From contig JBJHCE010000024.1 in NCBI GenBank assembly GCA_050485865.1, forward strand, positions 1 to 25,900: 25,900 bases of DNA, written 5' to 3'. The translations under genes and the position numbers were made by a program. Of this stretch, positions 14,309 through 22,769 are shown one piece after another. The DNA comes from SKNW01 sp050485865 (GTDB lineage: Bacteria > Gemmatimonadota > Gemmatimonadetes > Longimicrobiales > Gaopeijiaceae). Position 1 is the stretch's first letter; each line of letters begins with the position of its first letter. The notes below the pieces were generated by a model. It was not told where the DNA came from. It ran no database searches and saw only the letters and a program-made list of their open reading frames with translations.

Positions 14309-15571
14309 CTATCCTGCCAGGCGAACCCCCTCCCCCCGGAGCACGGGGGCGATGTCGTCCAGGGCCCGCTCGAGCTCGTCCTTCCGGATGACCAGGGGCG
14401 GTGCGAAGCGGATCACCTGGCGGTGGGTCTCCTTCGCCAGGATCCCCCGCGCCATGAGGGCCTCGCAGAAGGGGCGGGCCGGACCCGACCGATCCCGTAC
14501 CACGACCCCGATCATGAGTCCCTTTCCGCGCACCTCGGCCACGTGGGGGGAATCGATCTTCCGGAGCTCCTCCATGAACCACCCCCCGAGCTCCGCCGAG
14601 CGCTCGGGGAGGCGCTCCTCCAGGATCACCTGGAGGGAGGCCCGGGCCACCGCCGCGCCGAGGGGGTTTCCGCCGAAGGTGGAGCCATGGTCCCCGGGGC
14701 GGAAGACGTCCATGAGGGGGGCGTCGGCGAGGACCGCCGAGACCGGGTAGACCCCGCCCCCGAGGGCCTTCCCCACCACCACCGCGTCGGGCCTGACCTC
14801 CTCCCAGTCGCAGCAGAAGAGGCGCCCGGTCCGGCCGAGCCCGGTCTGGATCTCGTCGGCCACGAAGGCCACCCCCCGCTCGCGGCAGATTTCCCGGGTC
14901 CGGGCCAGGTACCCGTCGGGGGGGACCACGACCCCGCCCTCGCCCTGGATCGGCTCCACCAGGAAGGCCACGGTGTTCGGGGTGATCGCCTCCTCCAGCG
15001 CCCTGGCGTCGCCGTAGGGAACGAGGCGAAAGCCCGGGGTGAAGGGCCCGAAGCCCTTCCGGTACTGCTCCTCCGACGAGAAGCCCACGATCGTGGTGGT
15101 GCGGCCGGCGAAGTTCCCGGTGCAGACCAGGATCTCGGCCTTCCCCTCCGGGACTCCCTTCACCTGGTACCCCCACTTCCGGACCATCTTGATCGCCGTT
15201 TCCACGGCCTCGGCCCCGGTGTTCATGGGGAGCGCCTTCTCGAACCCGGAGGCCTGGCAGAGCTCCCGGAGGAAAGCGCCCATCTGATCGTTGTGGAAGG
15301 CGCGGGAGGTGAGGGTAATCCGGTCGGCCTGGGTGCGGAGCGCCTCCAGGATCTTCGGGTGCCGGTGTCCCTGGTTCAGCGCCGAGTACGCGGCGAGCAT
15401 GTCCAGGTAGGTGCGCCCGTCCGCATCGCGGACCCAGACGCCTTCGCCCCATTCGAGCACCACCGGGAGGGGATGGTAGTTGTGGGCCGAGTACCGATCT
15501 GCCTCCTCCAGGAAGGCGAGGGTGGCGGGACCGGGTCCGAGCTCGGGGTTGAGGCCGGGGGGGGTGGACAT
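14309..15571 (-). CDS. rocD: Ornithine aminotransferase
   Basis: This is a PLP-dependent class III aminotransferase that moves the delta-amino group of ornithine to 2-oxoglutarate, giving glutamate semialdehyde. The 420-residue protein has the RocD/OAT-specific N-terminus SAHNYHPLPVVLEWGEGVWVRDADGRTYLDMLAAYSALNQGHRHP. It also has MNTGAEAVETAIKMVRKWGY, EPIQGEGGVVVPPDGYL, ADEIQTGLGRTG (D239 contacts the PLP ring nitrogen), and the Schiff-base lysine K268 in VVGKALGGGVYPVSAVL. ATG at 15571 has GGAG five bases upstream; an upstream in-frame ATG (15643) lies across a hairpin and is less likely. It fits arginine/proline metabolism; no other gene of that pathway is nearby. Confidence 0.95.
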   Translation of the reverse strand: MSTPPGLNPELGPGPATLAFLEEADRYSAHNYHPLPVVLEWGEGVWVRDADGRTYLDMLAAYSALNQGHRHPKILEALRTQADRITLTSRAFHNDQMGAFLRELCQASGFEKALPMNTGAEAVETAIKMVRKWGYQVKGVPEGKAEILVCTGNFAGRTTTIVGFSSEEQYRKGFGPFTPGFRLVPYGDARALEEAITPNTVAFLVEPIQGEGGVVVPPDGYLARTREICRERGVAFVADEIQTGLGRTGRLFCCDWEEVRPDAVVVGKALGGGVYPVSAVLADAPLMDVFRPGDHGSTFGGNPLGAAVARASLQVILEERLPERSAELGGWFMEELRKIDSPHVAEVRGKGLMIGVVVRDRSGPARPFCEALMARGILAKETHRQVIRFAPPLVIRKDELERALDDIAPVLRGEGVRLAG

Positions 15572-15598
15572 GGAGGCTCCGTTGGGGGGGGTGCAGGA

Positions 15599-15630
15599 AG
15601 GGCCGGCCCCGGACGATCGGGGCCGGCCCT
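15599..15630. terminator. Perfect 12-bp GC hairpin upstream of rocD
   Basis: AGGGCCGGCCCC (15599-15610) pairs perfectly with GGGGCCGGCCCT (15619-15630) across an 8-base GGACGATC spacer, whose outer G and C can also pair. It lies between the fasciclin stop and the rocD start, both minus. It most likely ends the fasciclin transcript, but without a T-tract a leader or attenuator role for rocD is also possible. Confidence 0.65.
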
Positions 15631-15644
15631 CCGAAGCTGTCACC

Positions 15645-15675
15645 CCCCCGCACCCCCGGCAACCGGGGGCGGGGG
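15645..15675. terminator. Second GC hairpin after the fasciclin gene
   Basis: CCCCCGG (15653-15659) pairs with CCGGGGG (15663-15669) around a 3-base loop. It is extended after a small bulge by CCCCC (15645-15649) with GGGGG (15671-15675). It starts 18 bases past the fasciclin stop and, with the perfect hairpin at 15599-15630, forms a double stem-loop typical of a factor-independent stop in GC-rich DNA, though there is no T-run. Confidence 0.55.
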
Positions 15676-15692
15676 TGGGCCCTGGACCTGGA

Positions 15693-16346
15693 TCAGAGCC
15701 CCAGGTCCACCGGGAGGATCACCTGGTCGATGAAGTGGATGATCCCGTTCGAGGCGGAAACGTCGGCCCGGATGATGTTCGCCGTATTCCCCACCGCGGT
15801 GATGACCCCGAAGGTGTCGACGCCGAACGTCGCGCCCAGGAGCGTGGTGATCCGGCGGGTGCCCATCCGGGGGACCACGCTGTTCGCGGCGCGGCGTCCC
15901 TCGGCCACGTGGTAGGAGACCACCGCTTCCACGGTGCCGGCGCCGAGCAGGTCGTCGATGGCGGCGAAGGCGCCCTCCTCCGCGAGGACCACCGGGTCCA
16001 GGAGGTCGGCCACGGCTTCCACGAGCGCCCCGAAGGCCGCGTCGGTGGGAGCAAAGACGGTGTACTGGTCGTTGTCGAAGAGCCCGGCGATGAGGGCGCT
16101 CTCGGGGTTCGTCTCGGCAATGTAGAGGATGGCCCCCAGGAGGAGGGTGAACTCCGCGTTCTCCTCGGCGTTCGCCGAGGCGATGACGATGTCGGCGATC
16201 GACTGGGCCGAGGGTGCCGGGGCCCGGCGCTCGAGGGCGCCGTCGGGGGCGGATACCGGGCTCAGGGAAGCCTCGGAGCAGGCTCCGAGGGTGAGGGCGC
16301 CGGCGAGAGCCGCCACGGCGAGGGTCCTGCCATTCGTGCGAAGCAT
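15693..16346 (-). CDS. Fasciclin (FAS1) domain lipoprotein
   Basis: The 217-residue protein begins with a lipoprotein signal (MLRTNGRTLAVAALAGALTLGAC) with lipobox L-G-A-C at C23. The mature protein should therefore be lipid-anchored in the envelope. After a short Ser/Pro linker comes one FAS1 domain. Its conserved motifs are YTVFAPTDAAFGAL (H1), VEAVVSYHVAEGRRAANSV, and ADVSASNGIIHFIDQVILP (H2). An atypically long insertion, AEENAEFTLLLGAILYIAETNPESALIAGLFDNDQ, precedes H1. FAS1 domains mediate adhesion or protein contacts. Of three in-frame ATGs, 16346 was chosen because GGAG sits six bases upstream; 16358 and 16364 have none. It is flanked by hairpins, so it is probably monocistronic. Confidence 0.9.
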   Translation of the reverse strand: MLRTNGRTLAVAALAGALTLGACSEASLSPVSAPDGALERRAPAPSAQSIADIVIASANAEENAEFTLLLGAILYIAETNPESALIAGLFDNDQYTVFAPTDAAFGALVEAVADLLDPVVLAEEGAFAAIDDLLGAGTVEAVVSYHVAEGRRAANSVVPRMGTRRITTLLGATFGVDTFGVITAVGNTANIIRADVSASNGIIHFIDQVILPVDLGL

Positions 16347-16395
16347 CGAAGTCTCCATGGACATGGAAGTGGAAAATCAGGGAGTCGGACGCCGA

Positions 16396-16422
16396 GGAAC
16401 CCCGGGAACGCCCCCAGGTTCC
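16396..16422. promoter_or_regulatory. Inverted repeat upstream of the fasciclin gene
   Basis: GGAACC (16396-16401) and GGTTCC (16417-16422) form an inverted repeat with 15 bases between; an inner GGG/CCC can extend the stem. It lies 42 bases past the nitrilase stop and 50-76 bases before the fasciclin start. It may be a weak terminator for one or an operator for the other. Confidence 0.35.
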
Positions 16423-16463
16423 GCGCTCGTACAATTCATGTCCACATCCTGTCCTGAAAACCT

Positions 16464-17528
16464 CTACGACCTCACGTCGGCTCCGTCGCCGGTCCCGCCA
16501 CCGGTCCCCCCACCGGTCCCCTCCGTCCCCTTCCGGAACTCCACCGCAGGACGGGCCCGCTCGTCCACCTCGAGCCTGAAGACATCGGGTCGGGCGTAGT
16601 GCCCCACCACGTCGAACTCGAGGCGCTCGGCGGCGAGCTGCTCCAGTTCCAGGTCCACGAGGAGCATGCCGGCCTCTCCCTCGAGGGGGCCCGCGAGCAC
16701 GCTTCCGTCCGGCCCCACGACGACACTCCCCCCGGGGCAGAGAAGCTCGGGCCACGCCCCGAGCTCCCGCGCCACCGCCTCCCCGACCTCCGGGTCCCCG
16801 AGGAGGGAGGTCGGGTAGTGATCCCGGGTCACGTACTGGTTGCATCCCAGGACGAAGCAGCGCCCCTCCACGGCGATGTGCCGAAGGGTGGCCTGCCACC
16901 GGTCCCGGGCATCGGCGGTGGGGGCGAGGTATACCTCCACCCCCTTTCCGTAGAGGGCCATCCGGGCCAGGGGCATGTAGTTCTCCCAGCAGATGAGCCC
17001 CCCCACCCGGCCGAAGGGGGTCTCGATGACGGGAAGCGTGCTCCCGTCGCCCTCGCCCCACACCAGCCGCTCGGCGGCGGTGGGCTTGAGCTTCCGGTGG
17101 ATCCCGAGGAGAGCCCCGTCGGGGCCGTAGTAGGCGAGGGTACAGTAGAGGGTGGAGGCGAGCCCCGGGAGACGCTCGATGACCCCTACCGCCAGGTGAA
17201 CCCCGGCGGCGCGGGCGGCCGCTCCGAGTCGGTCGCTCTCGGGACCGGGGAGGGTGATGGCCCCCTCGTGGTAGCGCCGGAAGAGGGCCTTCCCCGCCGG
17301 GGTGCGCCCCCCCACCGCGGTCCCGAAGCGAAGCCCCCAGGGGTACCCGCCCACGAAGGCCTCGGGAAAGAGGACGAACTCCGCCCCGCCTGCGGCCGCC
17401 TGCGCCACCCCCCGCTCCACCGCCTCGAGGGCGCCCGGCGTGTCGAAGGGGCGGCCCCGGGGCTGCACCACCGCGACCTTGACGGTTTCGGGCGTGGAGG
17501 GGCTGGAAGAGGGGGAGGTCCGGGACAT
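16464..17528 (-). CDS. Nitrilase family hydrolase (true nitrilase type)
   Basis: This enzyme hydrolyses nitriles to carboxylic acids and ammonia. The 354-residue protein has the complete carbon-nitrogen hydrolase triad: E56 (LFPEAFVGGYPWG), K146 (GIHRKLKPT) and C180 (GGLICWENYMPLAR). The 'CWENYMPLAR' context and the following YLAPTADARDRWQATLRHIAVEGRCFVLGCNQY are typical of genuine aliphatic or aromatic nitrilases rather than amidases. The start is ATG at 17528; upstream in-frame sequence is proline-rich and unlike the family. The C-terminal 20 residues (GTEGTGGGTGGGTGDGADVRS) are low-complexity and come from a 12-base DNA repeat, so they are probably a disordered tail. No nitrile or cyanide pathway genes are adjacent, and the substrate is unknown. 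Confidence 0.92.
   Translation of the reverse strand: MSRTSPSSSPSTPETVKVAVVQPRGRPFDTPGALEAVERGVAQAAAGGAEFVLFPEAFVGGYPWGLRFGTAVGGRTPAGKALFRRYHEGAITLPGPESDRLGAAARAAGVHLAVGVIERLPGLASTLYCTLAYYGPDGALLGIHRKLKPTAAERLVWGEGDGSTLPVIETPFGRVGGLICWENYMPLARMALYGKGVEVYLAPTADARDRWQATLRHIAVEGRCFVLGCNQYVTRDHYPTSLLGDPEVGEAVARELGAWPELLCPGGSVVVGPDGSVLAGPLEGEAGMLLVDLELEQLAAERLEFDVVGHYARPDVFRLEVDERARPAVEFRKGTEGTGGGTGGGTGDGADVRS
16487..16521. repeat. Short 12-base repeat in the nitrilase 3' end
   Basis: The motif CCGGTCCC recurs three times with a 12-base period inside the last codons of the nitrilase gene, encoding the Gly/Thr-rich tail. It looks like simple slippage expansion that the protein tolerates at its C-terminus. 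Confidence 0.6.
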
Positions 17529-17899
17529 GGGCGTGGGTGCGCGAGGAGAGGGGAGGGCCGTGGGCCCGGGAGGCGCGGAAAGGTAGGGCTGGGAAGCGGG
17601 CGGGTGCCAGTGCGGGGGAACGGGGGATTCTTGTCGAGGTTCAGGGGGGGGCGGACCGGTGACCCTTCGCGGGCGAAACCCGCCCCGCGGGGTCACGGGT
17701 CAAGGAGCACGTCGTGGCAACGTCCCGGTTCGTGTCCACGAGCGCCGCGTGGTTCCGCTCGGCCGCAAGGCTCGAGCCGGAGATGAGTGCATGACGCTCC
17801 ACAGCAGGCCGGCCGAAAAAGCCATGTGCCACATGCGCGATGACGGCAGGCCTTCAGATGTCCAACCGGGGATGCCGGAAGGATCGTGACCCCATGTGA
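17529..17899. other. 371-base intergenic region, nitrilase / hybrid kinase
   Basis: No supported gene is seen. Short open frames exist on both strands, but none has a ribosome site, recognisable product or clear codon bias. The nitrilase-proximal half is GC-rich. It contains an imperfect hairpin at 17659-17696, where GTGACCC pairs with GGGTCAC and an inner GCGGG pairs with CCCGC. From about 17700 onward the composition shifts towards A/T, continuing into the kinase gene. This marks the left edge of a compositionally distinct segment. Confidence 0.6.
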
Positions 17900-19723
17900 T
17901 CACTCGCTTTCGCGGCTGAGGACGCGCGCGACGGCGGACAGGAGGTCCTGCGGCGCGAAGGGTTTGGGGAGAAAGGCGATGTCGAGGTCGTGCACTCGCT
18001 CTCCGATTTCCTCTTCCGAATAACCGGAGAGCAGGAGGGCGGGCGTGGCGGGGGCTGCTCCCAGAAGCGCCTCCGCCAGCTCGTCACCGCGCATGTCGGG
18101 GAGCCCGACATCCAGAACGAGCAGGTCGACGGTGTGCTGAACGAACAGGCGCGCCGCTTCCGCCGCGTCTGCGGCTTGCAGCACCTGGTAGCCCGCGCGC
18201 TCCAACACCTTCCGCAGGACGACTCTGACTGCATCCTCGTCCTCGACGATCAGCACGGTCCGTCCCTGCGCCTCGGTGACGGCGTCAGGAGCCCGCGGTT
18301 CCGGTTCGTCGATCGCGCCGGCGACCATGGGCAGCCACAACGTGAACACCGACCCCTTGCCCGGCCGGCTATCCACCTCGATGGCCCCATGATTCTGGAT
18401 CGCGATGCCATGGACTACCGGGAGACCGAGCCCGGTGCCGCGTCCATGCCCCTTGGTGGTGAAGAACGGCTCGAACAGGCGCTGGCGGACCTCATCCGTC
18501 ATGCCGGTTCCGGTGTCGCGGACCTGCAGTCTCGCGTAAGGGCCGGGTACCAGCCCAAGTCGTTCAGCCTGCTCGCCCTCAACCCGGTCGGCACGCGTAC
18601 GAAGCGTGAGCGTGCCCCCGTCCGCCATGGCGTCACGGGCGTTCACAGCGAGGTTCATCAGGACCTGCTGGACCTGTCCCGGATCTGCCCGCACGATGAG
18701 CGGAGACGGCTCAAGATCCGTCTCGACCCGGATCCGCTCACCCAGTAGCCGCTTGAGCACACCGCGAGTCTCCTCCACGAGCGCGTTCAGGTCGACCGCC
18801 CGTCGCGCGTGGACATCCTTCCGACTGAAGGAGAGGAGCTGCCGCGTCAGGCCTGCCGACTGTTCGCATGCGCGCCTGATGTCGTGAACGAGCGCGAGGG
18901 CCTCCTCACCATCCACCAGTGCCGTGAGGAGGTCTGCACATCCAACGATGACGGTCAGGAGATTGTTGAAGTCGTGCGCGACCCCGCTGGCCAGGCGCCC
19001 CAGCGCGTCGAGCTTCTGCGCCTGGCGGAGCTGCTCGAGCAGTTCTTCGCGCTCCGTCTCCCGCTCCGCGATCATGCGAAGGCGTTCGATCCACCATCGC
19101 ACCCGAATTCTCTTGAATCCATCGAGCTCCGGCGCCGCCTGCATGAGGAGCTCCGGCGGTTCATAGTACGGGTTGTCATAGTCGCGCTCGCCGATCACGA
19201 CCAGGGGATGCGCTCGGATGACGTCGTGGATAATCGCGTCGTCGAAGCGCCCGCGATGGTAGAAGCAACCCACCACCATCCGCCGGCCCTCCAGAAATTC
19301 GTTGAGGCGGGCTTCGTACGGGATGAGAGCGGTTTCGCCGTTCGTGGTAACGGCCCAGCTCATCTCGCCCGCGTACCGGAGGCCGCTGAAGCGGTCCCGG
19401 GTCGCTTCACGTTCCTTGGAGTCCAGGTAATGCAGCATCGCCTCAGCCGAGAAGCCCCCGTCCCGCAGATAGACGTCCCGGTCGCTCAACAGGTGGAGTG
19501 CACCTCGATCGAGTTCAGCCCTGACATCGACCCCCCGGGCCGACAGCTCGGCGAGCAGGCGTTCGATCCCGGGCTCACTGGCGACGTAGAGACACCGCTC
19601 GCCCCGCTCGAGTCCGGGTGCAAGGAAAGCACCGGCCGCGAGGAACCGCTCCCGATCGTGCTCGTAGATCGGGCAGACGTGGCTGCCATGGGGCAGCCCT
19701 TCGAGGGCGTCGAGTTGGCTCAT
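17900..19723 (-). CDS. Hybrid sensor histidine kinase: MEDS-HisKA-HATPase-receiver
   Basis: This is a 607-residue cytoplasmic two-component protein. Residues about 8-165 form a MEDS/DcmR-type sensory domain (GSHVCPIYEHDRERFLAAGAFLAPGLERGERCLYVA...), a family first named from methanogen and methylotroph regulators. A coiled-coil linker (about 205-240) leads to HisKA with H250 in ASGVAHDFNNLL. HATPase follows with its N-box (VLMNLAVNARDAM), G1 (DTGTGM) and G2 (GRGTGLGLPVV). A C-terminal receiver runs from about 488 to 603 with phosphoacceptor D538 (LLVLDVGLPD) and conserved K587. No membrane helix is present, so it senses an internal signal. No response regulator with an output domain is adjacent. 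Base composition is lower in GC than its neighbours, suggesting transfer. ATG 19723 matches the usual start of the MEDS domain; no clear ribosome site is seen. Confidence 0.93.
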   Translation of the reverse strand: MSQLDALEGLPHGSHVCPIYEHDRERFLAAGAFLAPGLERGERCLYVASEPGIERLLAELSARGVDVRAELDRGALHLLSDRDVYLRDGGFSAEAMLHYLDSKEREATRDRFSGLRYAGEMSWAVTTNGETALIPYEARLNEFLEGRRMVVGCFYHRGRFDDAIIHDVIRAHPLVVIGERDYDNPYYEPPELLMQAAPELDGFKRIRVRWWIERLRMIAERETEREELLEQLRQAQKLDALGRLASGVAHDFNNLLTVIVGCADLLTALVDGEEALALVHDIRRACEQSAGLTRQLLSFSRKDVHARRAVDLNALVEETRGVLKRLLGERIRVETDLEPSPLIVRADPGQVQQVLMNLAVNARDAMADGGTLTLRTRADRVEGEQAERLGLVPGPYARLQVRDTGTGMTDEVRQRLFEPFFTTKGHGRGTGLGLPVVHGIAIQNHGAIEVDSRPGKGSVFTLWLPMVAGAIDEPEPRAPDAVTEAQGRTVLIVEDEDAVRVVLRKVLERAGYQVLQAADAAEAARLFVQHTVDLLVLDVGLPDMRGDELAEALLGAAPATPALLLSGYSEEEIGERVHDLDIAFLPKPFAPQDLLSAVARVLSRESE

Positions 19724-19888
19724 GTGGGTGTGTGGGACCGATCGCGCATTGCGTTGGAGCTCGCTGCCTGTGCCGGCAGTGTCGCTCCTGCGATGCGATA
19801 CGGCAACGCCGGCCTCTCGATCCGAAGGTTGCGTGCGGTCCGCCGGTGGTGGTCCACGACAACGCCCCTGCCCCCCGAAGAACCCGTC

Positions 19889-19909
19889 CCGGGCGGGATT
19901 GCCGCCCGG
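19889..19909. terminator. GC hairpin between nrdJ and the kinase gene
   Basis: CCGGGCGG (19889-19896) pairs perfectly with CCGCCCGG (19902-19909) around a 5-base loop. With the hairpin at 19981-20004 it forms a pair downstream of the nrdJ stop. It has no T-run and could be a secondary terminator or part of the kinase leader. Confidence 0.45.
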
Positions 19910-19980
19910 TGGGGATCTCCGCATGGGGCAGACGAGCGAGTCCAGCCGTGAGGAGCGTCGCCGGGCCCCGAAAGCACGAC

Positions 19981-20004
19981 GGGGGGCCAGTTCCCTGGCC
20001 CCCC
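19981..20004 (-). terminator. Likely nrdJ terminator hairpin
   Basis: GGGGGGCCAG (19981-19990) pairs perfectly with CTGGCCCCCC (19995-20004) around a 4-base loop. It lies 69 bases past the nrdJ TGA. On the minus strand it is followed by GTCGTGCTTTC, only mildly T-rich. A 10-bp perfect stem with a tetraloop in this position is a reasonable intrinsic terminator. Confidence 0.6.
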
Positions 20005-20072
20005 GCCCGCGTTCGCGTCCACGTTCCCGTCTACGGTGCCAACCGCCCGTCAGGCGACCTCCACTGACGGCG

Positions 20073-22715
20073 TCATCCGCACTCGCTGTACCCGCACACG
20101 TGGCACTTCACGCACCCCTCCTCGTAGGCCATGTGCGAGCTGCCGCAGTCGGGGCAGGCTCCGAGGAAGGACTCCTGGACCTGGTCGTGGACCGAGGAGA
20201 GCTGGAGCTGGGGGGCCACCGGACCGGGGGTGGGGGGCGACGCGGGGGTCGGGACCATGGCGGCGGCCACCCCCTGCACCCGGGGGCCCATGGGAAGCTC
20301 CTCCTGCACCCCCTCGCGCTCGAGGAGGTAACGCTCGATGGCCTGGGCGATGGCGTCGGGGGCGGAGAGCACCTTGTTGGGCCCGATTCCCACCGCCCGG
20401 TCGCAGGAGATCCCCCGGAGCTGGTCGCGCACGGCGGTGACCGGGATCCCGGAGCGGAGGGCGAGGGACGCGAGGCGGCCAATGGCCTCGGCGTCGGCGT
20501 TCGCGGCACCTCCGGCCTTTCCGAGGGTCGTGAAGACCTCGAAGGGGCGGCCCTGCTCGTCCTCGTTGATCGTCACGTAGAGGTCGCCGAGGGGCGACAT
20601 CATCTTGATCGTGCGGCCCCGGAGGATCTCCGGTCGGTGGCGCTTGTGCCTCGAGGCCCGGGCCACCTCGTCCTGCTCGGCGTAGTGGCTCTTGAGCTGC
20701 TCGATCTCCACCCGGAGGCGGTGTGCCTCCTCCCGGGCGTCGGCGAGGGCCTGCTCGAGCTCGGCACTGGCCGCGGCCACGGCGGTCTCGAGGGCGGCGG
20801 GCTCAGGCGCCTGCTCCTCCTTCTTTCCGGTCTTTCCGGTGGAGAGCACCTGCATGGGGCGGCACCCGTCGCGGTAGACGGTCACCCCCTTGCAGTCGAG
20901 GGCGTAGGCCAGCTCGTAGATGGCCCGGACCTCGGCCTCGGTGGCCTCGTGGGGGAAGTTCGTGGTCTTGGAGATGGCCGAGTCCGTGTGCTCCTGGAAG
21001 GCCGCCTGCATCCGCACGTGCCACTCAGGGGTGATGTCGTGGGCGGTGACGAAGACCCGCTGCACCTCGGCCGGGACCTCGTCGAAGTGGATGTGCCCCT
21101 CGGTGGCGATCCGCTCCATGAGCGCTTCCGAGTACCACTCCTGCTCCTTCGCGATCCGCACGAAGTCCTCGTTCACGTCGGGCATGAGGGCGCCGGCCTG
21201 GTTCCGCATGAAGGCCACGGCGAAGAGGGGCTCGATCCCGCCGGAGCATCCGGCGAAGATCGAGATCGTCCCCGTGGGGGCCACGGTGGTGATGTTGCAG
21301 TTCCGGAGACGCCGCTCGGGGCGCACCCGGGAGCCGTCGGCCCGGCGGGCACAGGTGGCGTCGGGACCCCAGATCGAGTGCTCCCAAGCGGGGAACACCC
21401 CCCGGGTCTCGGCGAGGCGCTCCGACGCCTTCCGGGCCTCCTCGTCCAGGAAGCCCATGACCTTCCGGGCGAGCTCCACCCCCTCCTCCGACGAGTACGG
21501 CACGCCGCATCGCACGAGGAGGTCCGCCCACCCCATGACCCCGAGCCCCACCCGCCGGATGTTCTGCGCGAGCTCGTGAATCTGCGGAAGCGGGTAGCGG
21601 TTCGCGTCGATGACGTTGTCGAGGAAGTGGGTGGCCAGGTGCACCACCGTGCGGAGGCTCTCCCAGTCGATCCGCTCCTCCGGGGGCGTCCCCTCGGCCA
21701 CGTCGGTACGCACGAAGGCCCCCACGTTCACGCTCCCCAGGTTGCAGACGTCGTAAGGCAAGAGGGGTTGTTCACCGCACGGATTGGTCGCCTCGTAGCT
21801 CCCCAGCGCCGGCACCGGGTTGTACTCGTTCGCCCGGTCGATGAAGAAGACCCCCGGCTCGCCGGTCTTCCACGCCCCGTGCACGATCATGTCGAAGATC
21901 TCGCGGGCGTTCTCGGTGCCGACGACCTCGCCGGACCGGGGGCTCTTCAGCGCGTACTCGGTCCCGGCCTTCACCGCCTCCATGAAGGCGTCGGTAATGG
22001 CCACCGAGATGTTGAAGTTCGTGACCTGCGAGGTGTCGTCCTTGCAGGTGATGAACTCGCGGATGTCGGGGTGATCCACCCGGAGGATCCCCATGTTCGC
22101 CCCCCGGCGCGTCCCCCCCTGCTTCACCACCTCGGTGGAGGCGTCGTAGAGCTTCATGAAGGAGACGGGCCCCGAGGCCACCCCCATCGTGGAGCGCACC
22201 GTGTCGCCGGTGGAGCGGAGCCGCGAGAACGAGAACCCGGTCCCGCCCCCGGACTGGTGCACGAGGGCCATGGACTTGAGGGTGTCGTAGATCCCGCTCT
22301 CACCGTTCGAGAGGGCGTCGTCCACCGGAAGGACGAAGCAGGCCGAGAGCTGCCCCAGGGGCCGGCCGGCGTTCATCAGGGTGGGCGAGTTGGGCTCGAA
22401 CTTCCCCGTCGACATGAGGTGGTAGAACTGCCGCGCGAGCTCGTCCACCGCCGCCTCCGACGCCCCGTGGCGCCGATCCTCGTCGGCAATCACGCGGGCG
22501 ACGCGCCAGAACATGGTCTCCGGCTCCTCGGTGGGGTTCCCCGCCTCGTCCTTCTTCAGGTACCGGCGCGCGAGCACGAGGCGCGCGTTCTCCGACAGGG
22601 TGGCCCGGGGAAGGTCCCCGGGGACCCGGTCGTCGAAGATGCGGGGTTCCTCGGCACCGAACACGGGGGCGGTGGCGGGGACGGGGGCGGCGGAACGCTC
22701 CTTCCTGGGCGACAT
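20073..22715 (-). CDS. nrdJ: Adenosylcobalamin-dependent (class II) ribonucleotide reductase
   Basis: This enzyme reduces ribonucleoside di- or triphosphates to deoxy forms using a cobalamin-generated thiyl radical. The 880-residue protein has the class II catalytic barrel. The redox pair is C126 (GQLSACFVLP) and C324 (DVCNLGSVNV); the radical-site residues are N311, C313 and E315 in NPCGEQPLLPYD. VAPTGTISIFAGCSGGIEP is the other hallmark. A helical, probably coiled-coil spacer (about 655-705) precedes a TSCPD-type domain (about 715-820). The tail carries six cysteines (C854, C857, C868, C871, C874, C879) and should re-reduce the active site and/or bind zinc. ATG 22715 has AAGGAG eight bases upstream. 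No small subunit is present or needed. The upstream region carries NrdR-like and DnaA-like sites. Confidence 0.97.
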   Translation of the reverse strand: MSPRKERSAAPVPATAPVFGAEEPRIFDDRVPGDLPRATLSENARLVLARRYLKKDEAGNPTEEPETMFWRVARVIADEDRRHGASEAAVDELARQFYHLMSTGKFEPNSPTLMNAGRPLGQLSACFVLPVDDALSNGESGIYDTLKSMALVHQSGGGTGFSFSRLRSTGDTVRSTMGVASGPVSFMKLYDASTEVVKQGGTRRGANMGILRVDHPDIREFITCKDDTSQVTNFNISVAITDAFMEAVKAGTEYALKSPRSGEVVGTENAREIFDMIVHGAWKTGEPGVFFIDRANEYNPVPALGSYEATNPCGEQPLLPYDVCNLGSVNVGAFVRTDVAEGTPPEERIDWESLRTVVHLATHFLDNVIDANRYPLPQIHELAQNIRRVGLGVMGWADLLVRCGVPYSSEEGVELARKVMGFLDEEARKASERLAETRGVFPAWEHSIWGPDATCARRADGSRVRPERRLRNCNITTVAPTGTISIFAGCSGGIEPLFAVAFMRNQAGALMPDVNEDFVRIAKEQEWYSEALMERIATEGHIHFDEVPAEVQRVFVTAHDITPEWHVRMQAAFQEHTDSAISKTTNFPHEATEAEVRAIYELAYALDCKGVTVYRDGCRPMQVLSTGKTGKKEEQAPEPAALETAVAAASAELEQALADAREEAHRLRVEIEQLKSHYAEQDEVARASRHKRHRPEILRGRTIKMMSPLGDLYVTINEDEQGRPFEVFTTLGKAGGAANADAEAIGRLASLALRSGIPVTAVRDQLRGISCDRAVGIGPNKVLSAPDAIAQAIERYLLEREGVQEELPMGPRVQGVAAAMVPTPASPPTPGPVAPQLQLSSVHDQVQESFLGACPDCGSSHMAYEEGCVKCHVCGYSECG

Positions 22716-22769
22716 CGGCTGGACTCCTTCGGGGGACTGGGGCGGGTGCGTGCGGGGCGCGGCGGCGAA

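Larger units (their letters stand above)
19724..20072. other. 349-base intergenic region, hybrid kinase / nrdJ
   Basis: No gene is supported here, although the kinase frame stays open upstream to 19924. The kinase-proximal part has intermediate composition. The nrdJ-proximal part holds two strong hairpins, listed separately. The kinase promoter should lie in the first about 150 bases; no convincing -35/-10 pair was found. Confidence 0.55.

Noticed and set aside
16424..16463. Fasciclin promoter containing TTGTAC on the minus strand
   Set aside because: No -10 element at correct spacing was found, and extracytoplasmic-sigma spacing from GGAACC to CGTC is too long.
17700..17890. tRNA gene or small protein gene in the A/T-richer gap
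   Set aside because: A GGTTCG-like piece is present, but no cloverleaf could be formed. Short open frames on both strands lack ribosome sites and recognisable products.
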